A DNA stretch of 64,000 nucleotides from Shewanella sp. ANA-3. Its GTDB lineage: Bacteria > Pseudomonadota > Gammaproteobacteria > Enterobacterales > Shewanellaceae. How positions within the stretch are numbered: position 1 is the stretch's first letter; the number at the start of each line of letters is the position of its first letter. Location of the stretch: positions 2,108,001 through 2,172,000 of the forward strand of contig NC_008577.1 of assembly GCF_000203935.1 (NCBI RefSeq), in the 5' to 3' direction. The notes under the pieces were generated by a model, which did no database searches, had not been told where the DNA came from, and saw only the letters and a program-made list of their open reading frames with translations. Positions 19,028 through 28,267 of this stretch are shown one piece after another. Made by a program: the position numbers and the translations under genes.

Positions 19028-19114
19028 GGTATGTACTCCAAGAAAGCAACGCAGATACTCCTAGGTTGCATCTGCTAATGGGTTGAATAGGATGAAATGG
19101 GCGTGCTGATTGAT

Positions 19115-19681
19115 TCAGATTTCCAGCTCGACAAAGTCCTTATCGATTTGCTGCTGAGTAATGCCGATATAACGCAGGGTGACCGCTTCTGACTGATGCC
19201 GCAGCATACGCATCACCCGGCCAATGTCTTTGCAGGCTTGGTACAGGTGATAGCCGCGGGTTTTACGCATCGAGTGGGTGCCCAGGGCTAACTTGATATC
19301 GTCACCGACAAAGGCAAACGCTTTGGCGACGGCGCGCCGTGTCAGTGGTTTCGCGGGGGCCTGTCGGTCTTTGGCTTGGCTCGAGCGGTGGGATTGGAAC
19401 AGGTAGATATGCTCGGGGTGACGCTGGTGGATCGCCTCAATCAACGCCAGTGTCTTAGGATTGAGCTTGATGCTGGCCCGTTTACCGGTCTTCTGCTCAA
19501 TGATATTTAAGCGATCGCCGTCGATATCGCTGAACTTGATCGCCAGTAAGTCCGAGATCCTAAGGGCCAGGTTAAGACCGATATTCCAGACATTGGCCAT
19601 CTGCTGACCAAAGTGACGTTCGAGCAGGTAACTGATAAGCTTGATGGTGTCGCGGTTCTTGACCGCCTCGACTTCGTTCAT
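19115..19681 (-). CDS. short tyrosine recombinase (catalytic domain only)
   Basis: A 188-residue tyrosine recombinase that has the catalytic residues but almost no core-binding domain: R41 in LALRISDLL, H136 and R139 in HSMRKTRG, H162 in RHQS and the nucleophile Y171 in LRYIGIT. It resembles stand-alone recombinases of conjugative or integrative elements. I chose the ATG at 19681 (MNEVEAVKN) because the frame upstream has the weak composition of a leader. It is a second recombinase, independent of the one at the tRNA, so this block may have arrived as a separate element. Confidence 0.85.
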   Translation of the reverse strand: MNEVEAVKNRDTIKLISYLLERHFGQQMANVWNIGLNLALRISDLLAIKFSDIDGDRLNIIEQKTGKRASIKLNPKTLALIEAIHQRHPEHIYLFQSHRSSQAKDRQAPAKPLTRRAVAKAFAFVGDDIKLALGTHSMRKTRGYHLYQACKDIGRVMRMLRHQSEAVTLRYIGITQQQIDKDFVELEI

Positions 19682-19789
19682 GCTTGGTTCCCTCAATTGG
19701 CTATGTGATGAATGTGGGCACCAGCCCATCGCCAACCCGCATGGGGCCTGCGTTGCTTGGTGCCCAAAATACCTTTGTGGGCACCAAGT

Positions 19790-20197
19790 TCAGTCGGCGC
19801 TGATCTGAACCTGGTACACCTCCATCTCGACGGAGTTGCAGAAGTTCTCCAGTAACAGTCGTACCAGGCTGTCGGCATGCTCGAGGTAGCAACGGCCAAA
19901 GAAGCTGTTGTAGACCTGCTTCTCCTGAAACAGCACTTCCATTTCTTTCTCAAGCTCAGGGAAAGGCCCGCCGCAGTAGGCAAAGTCAGTGAAGTAATTG
20001 AGATACCAAAACTCACCCTGGCGGTAGAGGTTGATTTCGACGGGGTGATAACCGCCGTTCTCATAGCTGTACTCGGGATCGCGGTAGTTAAAGGTGATGA
20101 TGTTGAGGTCGGGGTTATTGAGTGCGGCCAGTTGTCGTTCTAATAATTTATAAAAGCGCTCTGGTAGTAGCAGGATGGTTTCGCGATGTATTTTCAT
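19790..20197 (-). CDS. DUF2787 protein, copy 1
   Basis: A 135-residue acidic protein of the DUF2787 family, common on Shewanella and Vibrio mobile elements and of unknown function. Family pattern: LPERFYKLLERQL at the N-terminus, FNYRDPEYSYENGGYHPVEI in the middle, FWYLNYFTDFAY and FPELEKEMEVLF, and a C-terminal MEVYQVQIS. The ATG at 20197 has GGAG six bases upstream. It is a clear paralogue of the next gene, with the same closing motif. Confidence 0.8.
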   Translation of the reverse strand: MKIHRETILLLPERFYKLLERQLAALNNPDLNIITFNYRDPEYSYENGGYHPVEINLYRQGEFWYLNYFTDFAYCGGPFPELEKEMEVLFQEKQVYNSFFGRCYLEHADSLVRLLLENFCNSVEMEVYQVQISAD

Positions 20198-20386
20198 GGT
20201 GGACTCCAAAACAAAAAGCCCGCGAACGACAGGCGTTGCGGGCAGGGTAGGTTGTTATCGATATGGGCTTGACGCAATGAATTAGACTGATTAGCGCGAG
20301 TGTGATGCGCTTGGCCTGTTGCTGGCGATAGTACTGAAACCGGTAGATAGGATGAGGATGTTCGCGTAAAATGACGGTGAGTCGGG

Positions 20387-20800
20387 TTAATCCAAGCTTA
20401 CCTGCACTTGATAGACTTCCATCTGGTGGTAACTGACAAAGTTATCGCTGAACAACTTAATCAGCCCCTGTGATTCCCGCTCAGTAATCCAGCCACTAAA
20501 CAGGCTATAGACCTGGTTGCTGTTAAAGCAGATATCGATATCTTTAACCAGTTCAGGGAAGGGATGACCGCGAAAAGCAAAGTCGGTGACGTAGACTAAA
20601 CGCCAGTGATCTTGTTGTTTCTCAAGCCTGACTTCGACGGGATGAAAGCCACCCGCTTCGGCGCTGTAATCTGGGTCTCGAAAATTAAGGGTGATGGCGT
20701 TGGCGTCTTTTGGTGTGACTTCAGCCAGTTCCTTTTCAATCACTTGGTAAAAACGATCAGGCATCGCTGGCAGTTGATTACGCTTGATAGTTAATGTCAT
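20387..20800 (-). CDS. DUF2787 protein, copy 2
   Basis: A 137-residue paralogue of the neighbouring DUF2787 gene. Shared landmarks are MPDRFYQVIEKEL, FRDPDYSAEAGGFHPVEVRL, WRLVYVTDFAFRGHPFPEL and the C-terminal MEVYQVQVS. The two copies have clearly diverged, so the duplication is not recent. About 190 bases without a gene separate them, and each has its own ribosome site. No function is known. Confidence 0.8.
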   Translation of the reverse strand: MTLTIKRNQLPAMPDRFYQVIEKELAEVTPKDANAITLNFRDPDYSAEAGGFHPVEVRLEKQQDHWRLVYVTDFAFRGHPFPELVKDIDICFNSNQVYSLFSGWITERESQGLIKLFSDNFVSYHQMEVYQVQVSLD

Positions 20801-21044
20801 GGAATATTCCTTATTTAAAAACGGGCATAAGCAAGAGCTAAGGCGTAACTGCGCCTTAACTCTTGCTGTCTATGCGGGTGGGTTAATAAAACGGGTGTTG
20901 GCTAAGCGGTTTAATGTGAGTCGCTAAGGGCTACTTGCTAAGGCTTTTAAGCTGGGAGATTAAAGTTTGGTGGTTATGTTTAACGGATGAGTACTGGCTT
21001 ACGATAATGAATGGGTTATTGAGTCAGGGCGAAGTTGCTGGTGG

Positions 21045-21401
21045 TCAGTGACTTAGTTTTGGTTTAGCTTCGGTTTGATAAATCGCAAGATACAAATAAC
21101 CGTGACTGCCAAGTGTGTCGGCTTCACAGGTAAAGCCAGCGTGTTCAATGCTTACGCAGTGCTGCTCAGTAGCATCAATCTCGCCGGTGGCTACCAGCCG
21201 CTCAAGCTGTTTAACCATAGCTGGAAAGGCCTCGACAAATTGTTGTTTAATTGCTGGTGGAAATTCACCGACAAAGCTTGCGCGGTCATGGAGATAATCC
21301 AAGTGCAGACCGCGTAAAATTAGCCTTGCACCAAAGCGGGGAGACACTTTACGGGGCAACCCCCAAGCGTGCTCAATATTGAAAAGTTTTAGGGTTGTCA
21401 T
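21045..21401 (-). CDS. hypothetical protein, 118 residues
   Basis: I do not recognise the family. The protein starts TTLKLFNIEHAWGLPRKVSPRFGARLIL, contains a helical middle (EFPPAIKQQFVEAFPAMVKQL), and ends with a strand-rich part (HAGFTCEADTLGSHGYLYLAIY). No signal peptide or membrane segment. It stands in the same minus-strand series as the DUF2787 and radC genes, each with its own ribosome site, as is usual on mobile elements. Confidence 0.6.
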   Translation of the reverse strand: MTTLKLFNIEHAWGLPRKVSPRFGARLILRGLHLDYLHDRASFVGEFPPAIKQQFVEAFPAMVKQLERLVATGEIDATEQHCVSIEHAGFTCEADTLGSHGYLYLAIYQTEAKPKLSH

Positions 21402-21514
21402 AGTGACCTCAATGGTTGAAGGATAAAACTCAGGTAGTGGCTTGCTGGTTAGCGGACTAGTAAGAGCGGTTAATACTGCCGACTAGTGGAGTGGGTGATG
21501 ATAGATAGCGGTCT

Positions 21515-21877
21515 TTAGGTATGTACACTCCAATTAGGCTGTTCATTGCTGCCATGGTTAAAGTACACCCCGTTGATCACCCGCTGCCATTCACCTGTTG
21601 GCACACCATAACTGTCACAGGGGCAAACATAGCGGCAAAAGGCAATTTCCTTGGGTAAGTGTTCAACTACATCACGGTGAAATACACTCAATACGGTTTT
21701 ATGTAGCTTTGGATTCGGTGCCACAATCGGCTTGCCAATCACTTGGCCCATGGCATTGAGCGGCCGCACAAACATCGGCAAAATCAGCTCAACTGTTAAG
21801 CGGTTACGCAGTTCAGGAAAAGCTGCGCAGGCTTCAGCGACACACGCCTGTGAAAAGCTGTCGGTAAATTCAATCAT
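21515..21877 (-). CDS. hypothetical protein, 120 residues
   Basis: Unrecognised family. The frame opens upstream, but the ATG at 21877 (MIEFTDSFSQACVAEACAAF) has a strong AAGGAG site and is the likely start. The protein has a CRYVCPCDSYG motif with three cysteines that could bind a metal. It is the first gene after radC in the same direction, 40 bases beyond its stop codon. Confidence 0.6.
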   Translation of the reverse strand: MIEFTDSFSQACVAEACAAFPELRNRLTVELILPMFVRPLNAMGQVIGKPIVAPNPKLHKTVLSVFHRDVVEHLPKEIAFCRYVCPCDSYGVPTGEWQRVINGVYFNHGSNEQPNWSVHT

Positions 21878-21917
21878 GATGGACTCCTTAAAAAGGTGTG
21901 GCAGGTTTAAACGCTGG

Positions 21918-22424
21918 CTAGAGTAAGCCGCGCTCAGCAAAGGACACTGGCGTGCGGCCAACAACGATATGGTCAAGCACGCGCACATCGATAAGCGCTA
22001 ATGCATCGGTTAACCGTTGAGTGATGTGCTTATCTGCTACCGAAGGTTCAGACTCACCGGAGGGATGGTTATGGGCAAAAATCACCGCTGCCGCATTGAC
22101 GGCTAACACCACCTTAACCACTTCCCGTGGATAAACACTGGCGGCATCTAAGGTGCCAAAGAACAACTCTTTAAACTCGAGTAATTGATGCTGATTATCG
22201 AGCAGCATTACCGCAAACACCTCCCGCTCATAACCGCCCAGTTTGTAAGTTAAAAAATCCTTAGTGGCTTGAGGGTTGGTATAGGCGTCCTTCTTTACAT
22301 AGCGTTCGGCAATGATATTGGCGGCAGAGGCTAGGACTTCTTCGGCGGTTTGCGGCCACTGGTTAATCGGCTGGTCTATCAAGTTGTCTGGTTTAGTTTT
22401 GGCGTGCGTCGCTTTTGTTGACAT
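21918..22424 (-). CDS. radC: RadC-family JAB-domain protein
   Basis: A 168-residue RadC-like protein. The JAB metalloprotease-type motif HNHPSGESEPSVAD (with the zinc ligands H, H and D) is intact, followed by LIDVRVLDHIVVG. It lacks the N-terminal helix-hairpin-helix of chromosomal RadC and starts with a short basic tail, as do copies carried on integrative elements and next to CP4-type prophage genes. The function is unknown despite the historical DNA-repair name. The ATG at 22424 has AAAGGAG upstream. A decayed second copy lies at about 27.8-28.1 kb with matching upstream sequence. Confidence 0.85.
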   Translation of the reverse strand: MSTKATHAKTKPDNLIDQPINQWPQTAEEVLASAANIIAERYVKKDAYTNPQATKDFLTYKLGGYEREVFAVMLLDNQHQLLEFKELFFGTLDAASVYPREVVKVVLAVNAAAVIFAHNHPSGESEPSVADKHITQRLTDALALIDVRVLDHIVVGRTPVSFAERGLL

Positions 22425-22453
22425 ATTAGGCTCCTTTAAAGCGTTAATGGGCT

Positions 22454-22494
22454 TATGCACAGGAGTGATATATATCTGAAAATATTTGGAAAAA
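22454..22494. repeat. radC upstream repeat, copy 1
   Basis: About 40 bases beginning TATGCACAGGAGTGATATAT, containing the 10-bp palindrome GATATATATC, recur with few changes at 28176-28216, upstream of the decayed radC. It is probably the radC promoter/operator region. Confidence 0.75.
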
Positions 22495-22703
22495 GTGTAA
22501 TAGATAAGCATTAATGAAGTGGTCAATGTCATGATGCTATATCAAAAAAGCTTTAAATAAGGTGGGTTTAGATATTACATAGAAAAATTTTAATACCAGC
22601 AAGAACATGAGTCACCGATAGAGTTTGAAGTTAATCAACCTATCCTTATTGTTAATTTTTTCTCTATTGATTCAAACGACATAAAAAATATTATTCATTA
22701 CAT

Positions 22704-22732
22704 TTGATCTGTACATTTCTAGTGTATACATT
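22704..22732 (+). promoter_or_regulatory. candidate promoter of the MerR/VIT-VWA operon
   Basis: TTGATC (22704-22709), 17-base spacer, TACATT (22727-22732), about 28 bases before the merR-type gene. The spacer contains TGTACA and TGTATACA elements that could be a regulator site. Confidence 0.4.
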
Positions 22733-22759
22733 TGGGTGAAGTTTAAATGGAGGTACAGG

Positions 22760-23212
22760 ATGCAAGAAAAATATGGCATCAGCGATCTGGCAAGATTGCT
22801 CGACTTTCCAGTTAGAACGATCAGGTTTTATCTGCAAAAGGGGCTGATTAAAGGGCCTCATGGCGCTGGTCGTGGAGCCTGGCACGACACAGAACATGTT
22901 GAGCAATTGCTAAAAATTAAACGTTGGCAAAGTGCGGGGCTGTCTTTAGAGCGAATTCAAGAATTACTGAATTATGCAAATGAACCTGAGTTGCCTGATA
23001 TGCAACCAAAAGCAGGGGACATGCGTGTAATTAGTCATTTGTATCTGGGCCAAGGGCTGACACTAATGATTGACCCAGTTGCGGCAGGTGTGAGTAGTGA
23101 GCAGTTAAGGATGTTAGTTCCTGCAATGGTAAGTAGCTATCAGCAGGTTATGCAGTGCTCTTTGCCTAAAAATAATGGTGGGGTGGAAAATGAACAACAA
23201 TGTGATAAATAA
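22760..23212 (+). CDS. MerR-family transcriptional regulator
   Basis: A 150-residue regulator. Residues 5-70 form the MerR winged helix (YGISDLARLLDFPVRTIRFY, then GRGAWHDTEHVEQLLKIKRW). The C-terminal part lacks the usual metal-binding cysteines and is short, so the signal is unknown. I chose the ATG at 22760 with GGAGG seven bases upstream. The gene overlaps the start of the VIT-VWA gene by 23 bases, indicating translational coupling: this is a dedicated regulator of that protein. Confidence 0.85.
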   Translation: MQEKYGISDLARLLDFPVRTIRFYLQKGLIKGPHGAGRGAWHDTEHVEQLLKIKRWQSAGLSLERIQELLNYANEPELPDMQPKAGDMRVISHLYLGQGLTLMIDPVAAGVSSEQLRMLVPAMVSSYQQVMQCSLPKNNGGVENEQQCDK

Positions 23213-25363
23213 CATAGCGCTAGGTAATTCTGAAGGATTTGGGTTTAATCATGACATTGTTTTAAAGCACAGTTTAGTTAATGCGCAACTGAATGGAGCT
23301 ATCAGTGAAGTCGAATTGGTTCACGAATTTGTAAATCGTGAAACTTGCCCTATTGAAGCCATATTCTCATTTACGTTACCACTAGATGCGGTCATTTTAG
23401 GGTTATCTATGGCGATTGGTGAGCGTCAGTTCACAGGTGAAGTGACGCCAAAAGCTATCGGAACTGATAAATACGAAGGTGCCATAGCAGAAGGTGACAG
23501 TGCAGTATTACTGGAGCGGTTGAATGATGGGCTATATTGTCTCAATGTTGGTAATTTGCTACCTAATGATGACGTTACCATTTCTATTCAATATGCCCAA
23601 GTCCTGAACTGGCAAGACCGTAAACTGCGGTTTTATTTTCCGTGTACAATTGGTGACCGCTACGGACATCAGCGATCAGCAAATTTACATGATTATCAAC
23701 AGATTGAGCATACACTAGATAATGGCGCACGCTTAACATTTAATCTGGCGATTAACGGTGAATTATCTTCCTCATTAGTTACCAGTCCAAGTCATTCATT
23801 AACGGTAAAACGAGAAGAGAGTTCTTTAATCTTATCAGGGGATAGGGTTATTCCTGATAGGGACATCATAATTACACTAGAAGCATTACCTTCATTTACT
23901 GGCGAAATTCTAGTTGAAAAGAGTGCTTTTGGGTTGCAGTACTGCGCCAACCTGTTATTACCATCCTCAGATAGCCACAATGAGTCAGCTCAGTGCTTCC
24001 AGTTTATTGTTGACCGTTCAGGTTCATGTGCGGAGATGCCATTGAGCAGGTGCGTAAGGCCTTCGTCGCAATTAAAACACTTCTCAAGCCATCAGACTGG
24101 TTCAACATCATCTCCTTTGGGTCTCAAGCACAAAGTTTGTTTCCATCTCCTGTTCCTGCCGATAGTGAGCATCTTGCAAAACTTCATGCATACATCAACC
24201 AGCTAGATGCCAACATGGGGGGAACTGAAATTTCAGCAGCATTAAACTTGGCTCGCAAAACTGGACGGCATGCAGAATTTGCGACGCAAATGTTGCTGAT
24301 CACTGATGGTGAAGTGTGGGGTACCGCGGCAATAATCGCGGATGCAACAAAAGCAAATATACGATTATTCAGTGTGGGCGTGGGTTCTGCAGTAAACGAA
24401 GCTTTTCTGAATAAATTGTCACGCAGTACTGGCGCTTCAGCCATCTATGTATCGCCAAACGAGTCGATGGCAGATGCGATTGTGGGACAATTTAAACGAT
24501 GCCGTCAGCCAGAGATAACAGATCTTAAAATACATTGGCCGATACCAATTAATGAGCAAGTTGATAAACAGTTACTGTTTACGGGTGATGGATATCAATG
24601 CTATGCCACATCTGAGACTGAAATATCATCAAAAAACTACGTGAATATTGAAATTATGCAGCAAAATCAGTCAATCCCGGTAAGGCTGTTTCGAGGGATT
24701 GGTACTGGAACTCTGTCACGTCTGGCTGCTTACCAAAAATTGTCGAGCAGCAAGGATTCTGAGGAAATTGCCGTTAAGTATAGTTTACTTTGTGAGCAAA
24801 CCTGCTGTGTGTTGGTCGCCGTACGTGACCAAAAAGCTGACTGTTTACCAGAGTTGCGAACTATAAGGCACACTCGTGCAGCCGGTGAAGCAGGGTTTGG
24901 CTCAGTGGCAGGGGTTGTATCTCTTTGTTCTGCCGCACCAGTGTATAGCAACTCAGTGCTTGATTGCCTTGATATCCCAGCATTTTTACACAAACAGAAC
25001 GTAACATTTGTAGATGATCTTGCTGAACCAGTTGATAGAGATACGACTGCAATCGCCAGCTGGCTAAGAATTTTCAACAAAGCGGCGTCCAATGGTTCGT
25101 TGGAATTGAGTTTTGCTTGTATTAAATCATTAGGCATTGATTTGCAGAAAATCTTGATGATTGATATGAATTTTTATCCTGACATACCGGAAAAACTTCT
25201 AGTGTTTGAAATCCTACTAGCATTTCTTGAAGTATCTAATGCTGGAAGAACTGGTCGAAAGTTAAGGCATTGGTTACAGCAACAACATGTTATTGATCAA
25301 GTCGATCCCGATATTGCGATAGATCTTCGTGCTAATCTAGCCTTGCATCTCACTGGTAGTTGA
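23190..25363 (+). pseudogene. VIT and von Willebrand A domain protein, broken by a -1 frameshift
   Basis: Two overlapping frames form one protein of about 724 residues. Frame one (23190 to about 24026) encodes a VIT domain (VNAQLNGAISEVELVHEFVN, later PLDAVILGLSMAIGERQF). The VWA domain begins with the metal-site motif DRSGS at the end of frame one and continues with MCGDAIEQVRKAF in the other frame at 24026. One base is missing within the metal-binding (MIDAS) loop; the second half (NMGGTEISAALNLA, LLITDGEVWGT, FSVGVGS) is intact. It could be a real inactivation, phase variation, or a sequencing error. The MerR gene ahead overlaps it. Such proteins usually work as scaffold or metal-dependent adhesion modules. 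Confidence 0.75.
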
Positions 25364-25437
25364 ACGGTAAAAAGCCTTTTCGCCCGGCATATACTAAATA
25401 GTCATTATAATCATTCTCTTACGAAGGATTCTTTTCT

Positions 25438-25605
25438 ATGGACTTGCTTGTGGGAATGCTTGTTCGATTCATGCCTTTGATTCTCATCATTGCTGTGTTG
25501 CTTGTAATTAGGTTCGTTATTCTTAAGCCTGATTATGATGCTTTTAAGGCATATAAGGAGAAGAGGAAAAATGAAAAACCTTGGTGGGATTTTACTGATG
25601 AATAA
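25438..25605 (+). CDS. small single-span membrane protein, 55 residues
   Basis: Starts MDLLVGMLVRFMPLILIIAV; one hydrophobic segment spans about residues 4-29, followed by a charged cytoplasmic tail with many lysines (AYKEKRKNEKPWWDFTDE). AAGGAT precedes the ATG by seven bases. It lies 74 bases downstream of the VIT-VWA gene in the same direction. Function unknown. Confidence 0.55.
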   Translation: MDLLVGMLVRFMPLILIIAVLLVIRFVILKPDYDAFKAYKEKRKNEKPWWDFTDE

Positions 25606-25980
25606 AACAGGTATTAAATTGATTTACCTCTCGTTTTTTGGCTGTAAAAACCTGTATTTTGGTTGGAAATACCCATCTCAAACATTCACGTTATGAAGTC
25701 AAAGAGACACCATGCCACCCAATGGTTTTTAAGCTTAATTTAGTATTTCGTGTCAACACCAGCCTGCCGCGCTGGCTAGTGTGAATAACCTTAATCGATT
25801 TCAGTTGAGAAGTTTCATCGCGAACTGACCGCCGATTAGAGTGCAACCCACTTTTAGCTTAACCGCGCCGAGGTGTTGCTTGCGAAAATTAAAGTTGAGC
25901 GTTTAGCGATTTGCCCTCTGAAAAAATTAGGTAGTGAAGAAGACGTCAGTATGCAAGCTGTTTTATAAAAGGGAACTAAT
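25606..25980. other. gene-free stretch with a possible coding relic
   Basis: A 375-base gap. Its right end, just before the YaaW gene, can be read in frame as VERLAICPLKKLGSEEDVSM before a stop, with stop codons upstream. It looks like the tail of a decayed gene that I cannot identify. Confidence 0.35.
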
Positions 25981-26688
25981 ATGGATTTTGTGAAGCGGAA
26001 CTACATGTACCGGGAAGATGATGATTTACAGTTTCTTTCTCTTTGCACTCATAAGCAACTGACACCACTTGTTAAATATTTGACTAAAGACAAAATTGGT
26101 AAACTTAGAACCACTGAGACACTAACGACTAACCCAAGGTTTAAAAAGAATAAGCATGACTTGGCGCTAGTATGGCAAGAGATCTGCGCTGAATTGCAAA
26201 CTTTTGGTAATTCAACAGTGATGAATCTTATTACCGGAAAGGGGGGAACCTATCTCAATTTACTGCAATATACTGCCCGTTCAATTGGCTGCTCGGTCAG
26301 TGCTAAAGATAAAGATAGTGCTCTTGCAATTGAAAAAGCTATTGTCGCTAAGGTCATGAAATTGCAATTGGACAAGATGACGCAAGCTGATCGTTCGGCA
26401 TTTGTCGAGAGAATGAGTAAAGATTATCAATGCAAGATTGATAATGCGCTTGACTGGAGCAGCAAAGATTTCGCTATTGTATCTAGAGTCCTTGCTTCGG
26501 CATTTGGTGGTGCAGCGGTTGGTGCAGCACTTTTGCCAAGAGTGCTGATGACATACAGTCCAATGGGTGTATTGGGTGGGATTTTTGGTGTATTTGCCGA
26601 TGCCCCAAATGTTAACGTTACTTTACCCTGTGTTATTCATATTGCAATGCTCCGAGAACTGCGACGTAACGATAATCCATTCAAATAA
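25981..26688 (+). CDS. YaaW-family (UPF0174, DUF3944) protein
   Basis: A 235-residue protein. The N-terminal motif MYREDDDLQFLSLCTHKQLTPL is DUF3944, followed by LTKDKIGKLRTTETLT and VWQEICAELQTFGNSTVMN, the core of the E. coli YaaW family. The C-terminal third has a hydrophobic glycine/alanine-rich segment (VLASAFGGAAVGAALLP and MGVLGGIFGVFA) that may insert in the membrane. Function is unknown; family members often sit in stress or defence loci. AGGGAA precedes the ATG. A 23-base gap links it to the next gene. Confidence 0.82.
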   Translation: MDFVKRNYMYREDDDLQFLSLCTHKQLTPLVKYLTKDKIGKLRTTETLTTNPRFKKNKHDLALVWQEICAELQTFGNSTVMNLITGKGGTYLNLLQYTARSIGCSVSAKDKDSALAIEKAIVAKVMKLQLDKMTQADRSAFVERMSKDYQCKIDNALDWSSKDFAIVSRVLASAFGGAAVGAALLPRVLMTYSPMGVLGGIFGVFADAPNVNVTLPCVIHIAMLRELRRNDNPFK

Positions 26689-26711
26689 GATCTGCTAAAC
26701 AAGGAGTTGTA

Positions 26712-27677
26712 ATGATAAGTAATACAATTAGAACAATAATGGTACCAGATTGGGACAAGGTTGATCCGGAAATCATTGAGCTAATTAAGTCAGGTCACAT
26801 GCGGTTGCGCGAGGGTATTGTTTACTGGTCAAAAGGCAAGAAATTAATTGATGGTGCAGGGAGTATTGTTAAACATTTACCATTCAAGGAGATGACCGTA
26901 GATCTTAGTGAGGGAGTTAACGTAGTAGAGCTCGCAAAAGCAAGCGCTGCAGTTAAGCAAAGTATCTTTTTTGCCGCTGGCTTATCGACAGGAATCATTC
27001 TTGGTGCGATTGTTATCCAAACAGTATATTTATCGAAGAAACTGGAAAAAATCCAAGCATCCATCGACAAGATAGCCATCGAAATTCAAACACAAAATCA
27101 ATTGTTTTATCTTGAAAAACTTTCGTCTTATATTGGTAGTGTAATGGCTGCACATGAGTTGCTAGGTATTTATCAAGAACATGATCCTATACCTGAGATT
27201 GTTGGTCCTTTGTTGGTTACTTTGGCTCAACAACGTAATGAGCTTTGTACCTTTTTGATGAAATTGATCGGGTGGATCGAGCAGCGGAATAATCGAGATG
27301 GTAAAAATACTATTACCCAAGAACACGCAGCTTTAATAATTGATTTTATCACTCATGTTTTAGATATGATGCCCAAAGCTATTTATATTGAGTCAACTCT
27401 TTACACTAGATTAGGTCATTACCATCATGCGGATACCTTAGTAGAAACTGCTGGAGCTAAATATACCATGGTGCTCCAAGCTTATCGTGGTTGGGCTAGA
27501 GATTCTTACGACAATTTATTGACTGGTTCATCATCTAGCCACAATAATCGATTATTAACTAATAAGTTTAATGACATAAAAAGCTTACTTAACTCATTGG
27601 AAAACAAGATTTTGCTTGGTAAAAATGAGCAATTGAATCAGCAAGATGAGAAGCTGGTTATTGCTTTACCAGTGTAA
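26712..27677 (+). CDS. unknown membrane-anchored protein, YaaW partner
   Basis: A 321-residue protein I do not recognise. It has an 90-residue N-terminal soluble part, one strong membrane segment (IFFAAGLSTGIILGAIVIQTVYL, split across about residues 90-112), then a coiled-coil stretch (LEKIQASIDKIAIEIQTQNQ) and a long helical C-terminal domain. AAGGAG precedes the start. Tight linkage to the YaaW gene, which also has a hydrophobic segment, suggests the two act together at the membrane. Confidence 0.6.
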   Translation: MISNTIRTIMVPDWDKVDPEIIELIKSGHMRLREGIVYWSKGKKLIDGAGSIVKHLPFKEMTVDLSEGVNVVELAKASAAVKQSIFFAAGLSTGIILGAIVIQTVYLSKKLEKIQASIDKIAIEIQTQNQLFYLEKLSSYIGSVMAAHELLGIYQEHDPIPEIVGPLLVTLAQQRNELCTFLMKLIGWIEQRNNRDGKNTITQEHAALIIDFITHVLDMMPKAIYIESTLYTRLGHYHHADTLVETAGAKYTMVLQAYRGWARDSYDNLLTGSSSSHNNRLLTNKFNDIKSLLNSLENKILLGKNEQLNQQDEKLVIALPV

Positions 27678-27796
27678 GTCAATCGTAAAGTGGCATAATT
27701 ATGAAGATATAGTACAAGTCATTTCTATTGTTCTTACTGAGTTTAAGATGTTATTCCAAGTACCATATTCACTTAATTCAATGAGGGAAAAAATAG

Positions 27797-28141
27797 CTAT
27801 AACCCAGTAATAAAACGAACCTTACTTAGTATAGCTATGGCATACGCGAAAGGCACAATCGTGTACAAGCATTCTAGATAATTGTTGAAAGTGGCTTTAG
27901 TTATTATTGTACCAAAGAACATCTCCTTGAACTCGAACAGTCGATGCTGACTGTCGAGCATCATCACCGCAAACACTTCACGTTGATGCTGGTGGAGCTT
28001 AAAGCGCAGAAAATCCATAGTTGCATGCTTGTTACAAAAGGCATCGCCGCGCACAAAGCGTTCGGCGACGATACCTGCTGCGGTTTCTAAGATTTGCTAT
28101 GAGGTTTGTGACCTGCTATCGCAGGGGAGGGTGATCTCTTT
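27797..28141 (-). pseudogene. radC: decayed radC copy
   Basis: On the minus strand the sequence matches the intact radC from QILETAAGIVAERFV through REVFAVMMLDSQHRLFEFKE to MFFGT, then diverges before the JAB motif HNHPSG, which is absent. An in-frame TAG at 28097-28099 falls where the intact copy has a glutamate. The N-terminus and the active site are lost, so no enzyme can be made. The upstream 40-base repeat is also conserved. Confidence 0.85.
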
Positions 28142-28175
28142 GTGTATAGCGCCTCCAAATGTTGCTAAGTCGGTA

Positions 28176-28216
28176 TATGCACAGGATTGATATATATCTG
28201 AAAAAATGGGAAAAAT
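28176..28216. repeat. radC upstream repeat, copy 2
   Basis: Near-copy of 22454-22494, starting TATGCACAGGATTGATATAT, including the palindrome GATATATATC. Same orientation as copy 1, so the two are direct repeats about 5.7 kb apart. Confidence 0.75.
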
Positions 28217-28267
28217 TAAAAATTACTGGCATAGGTAATGGGAAGAAACCATTACCAAGAGTTCAGC

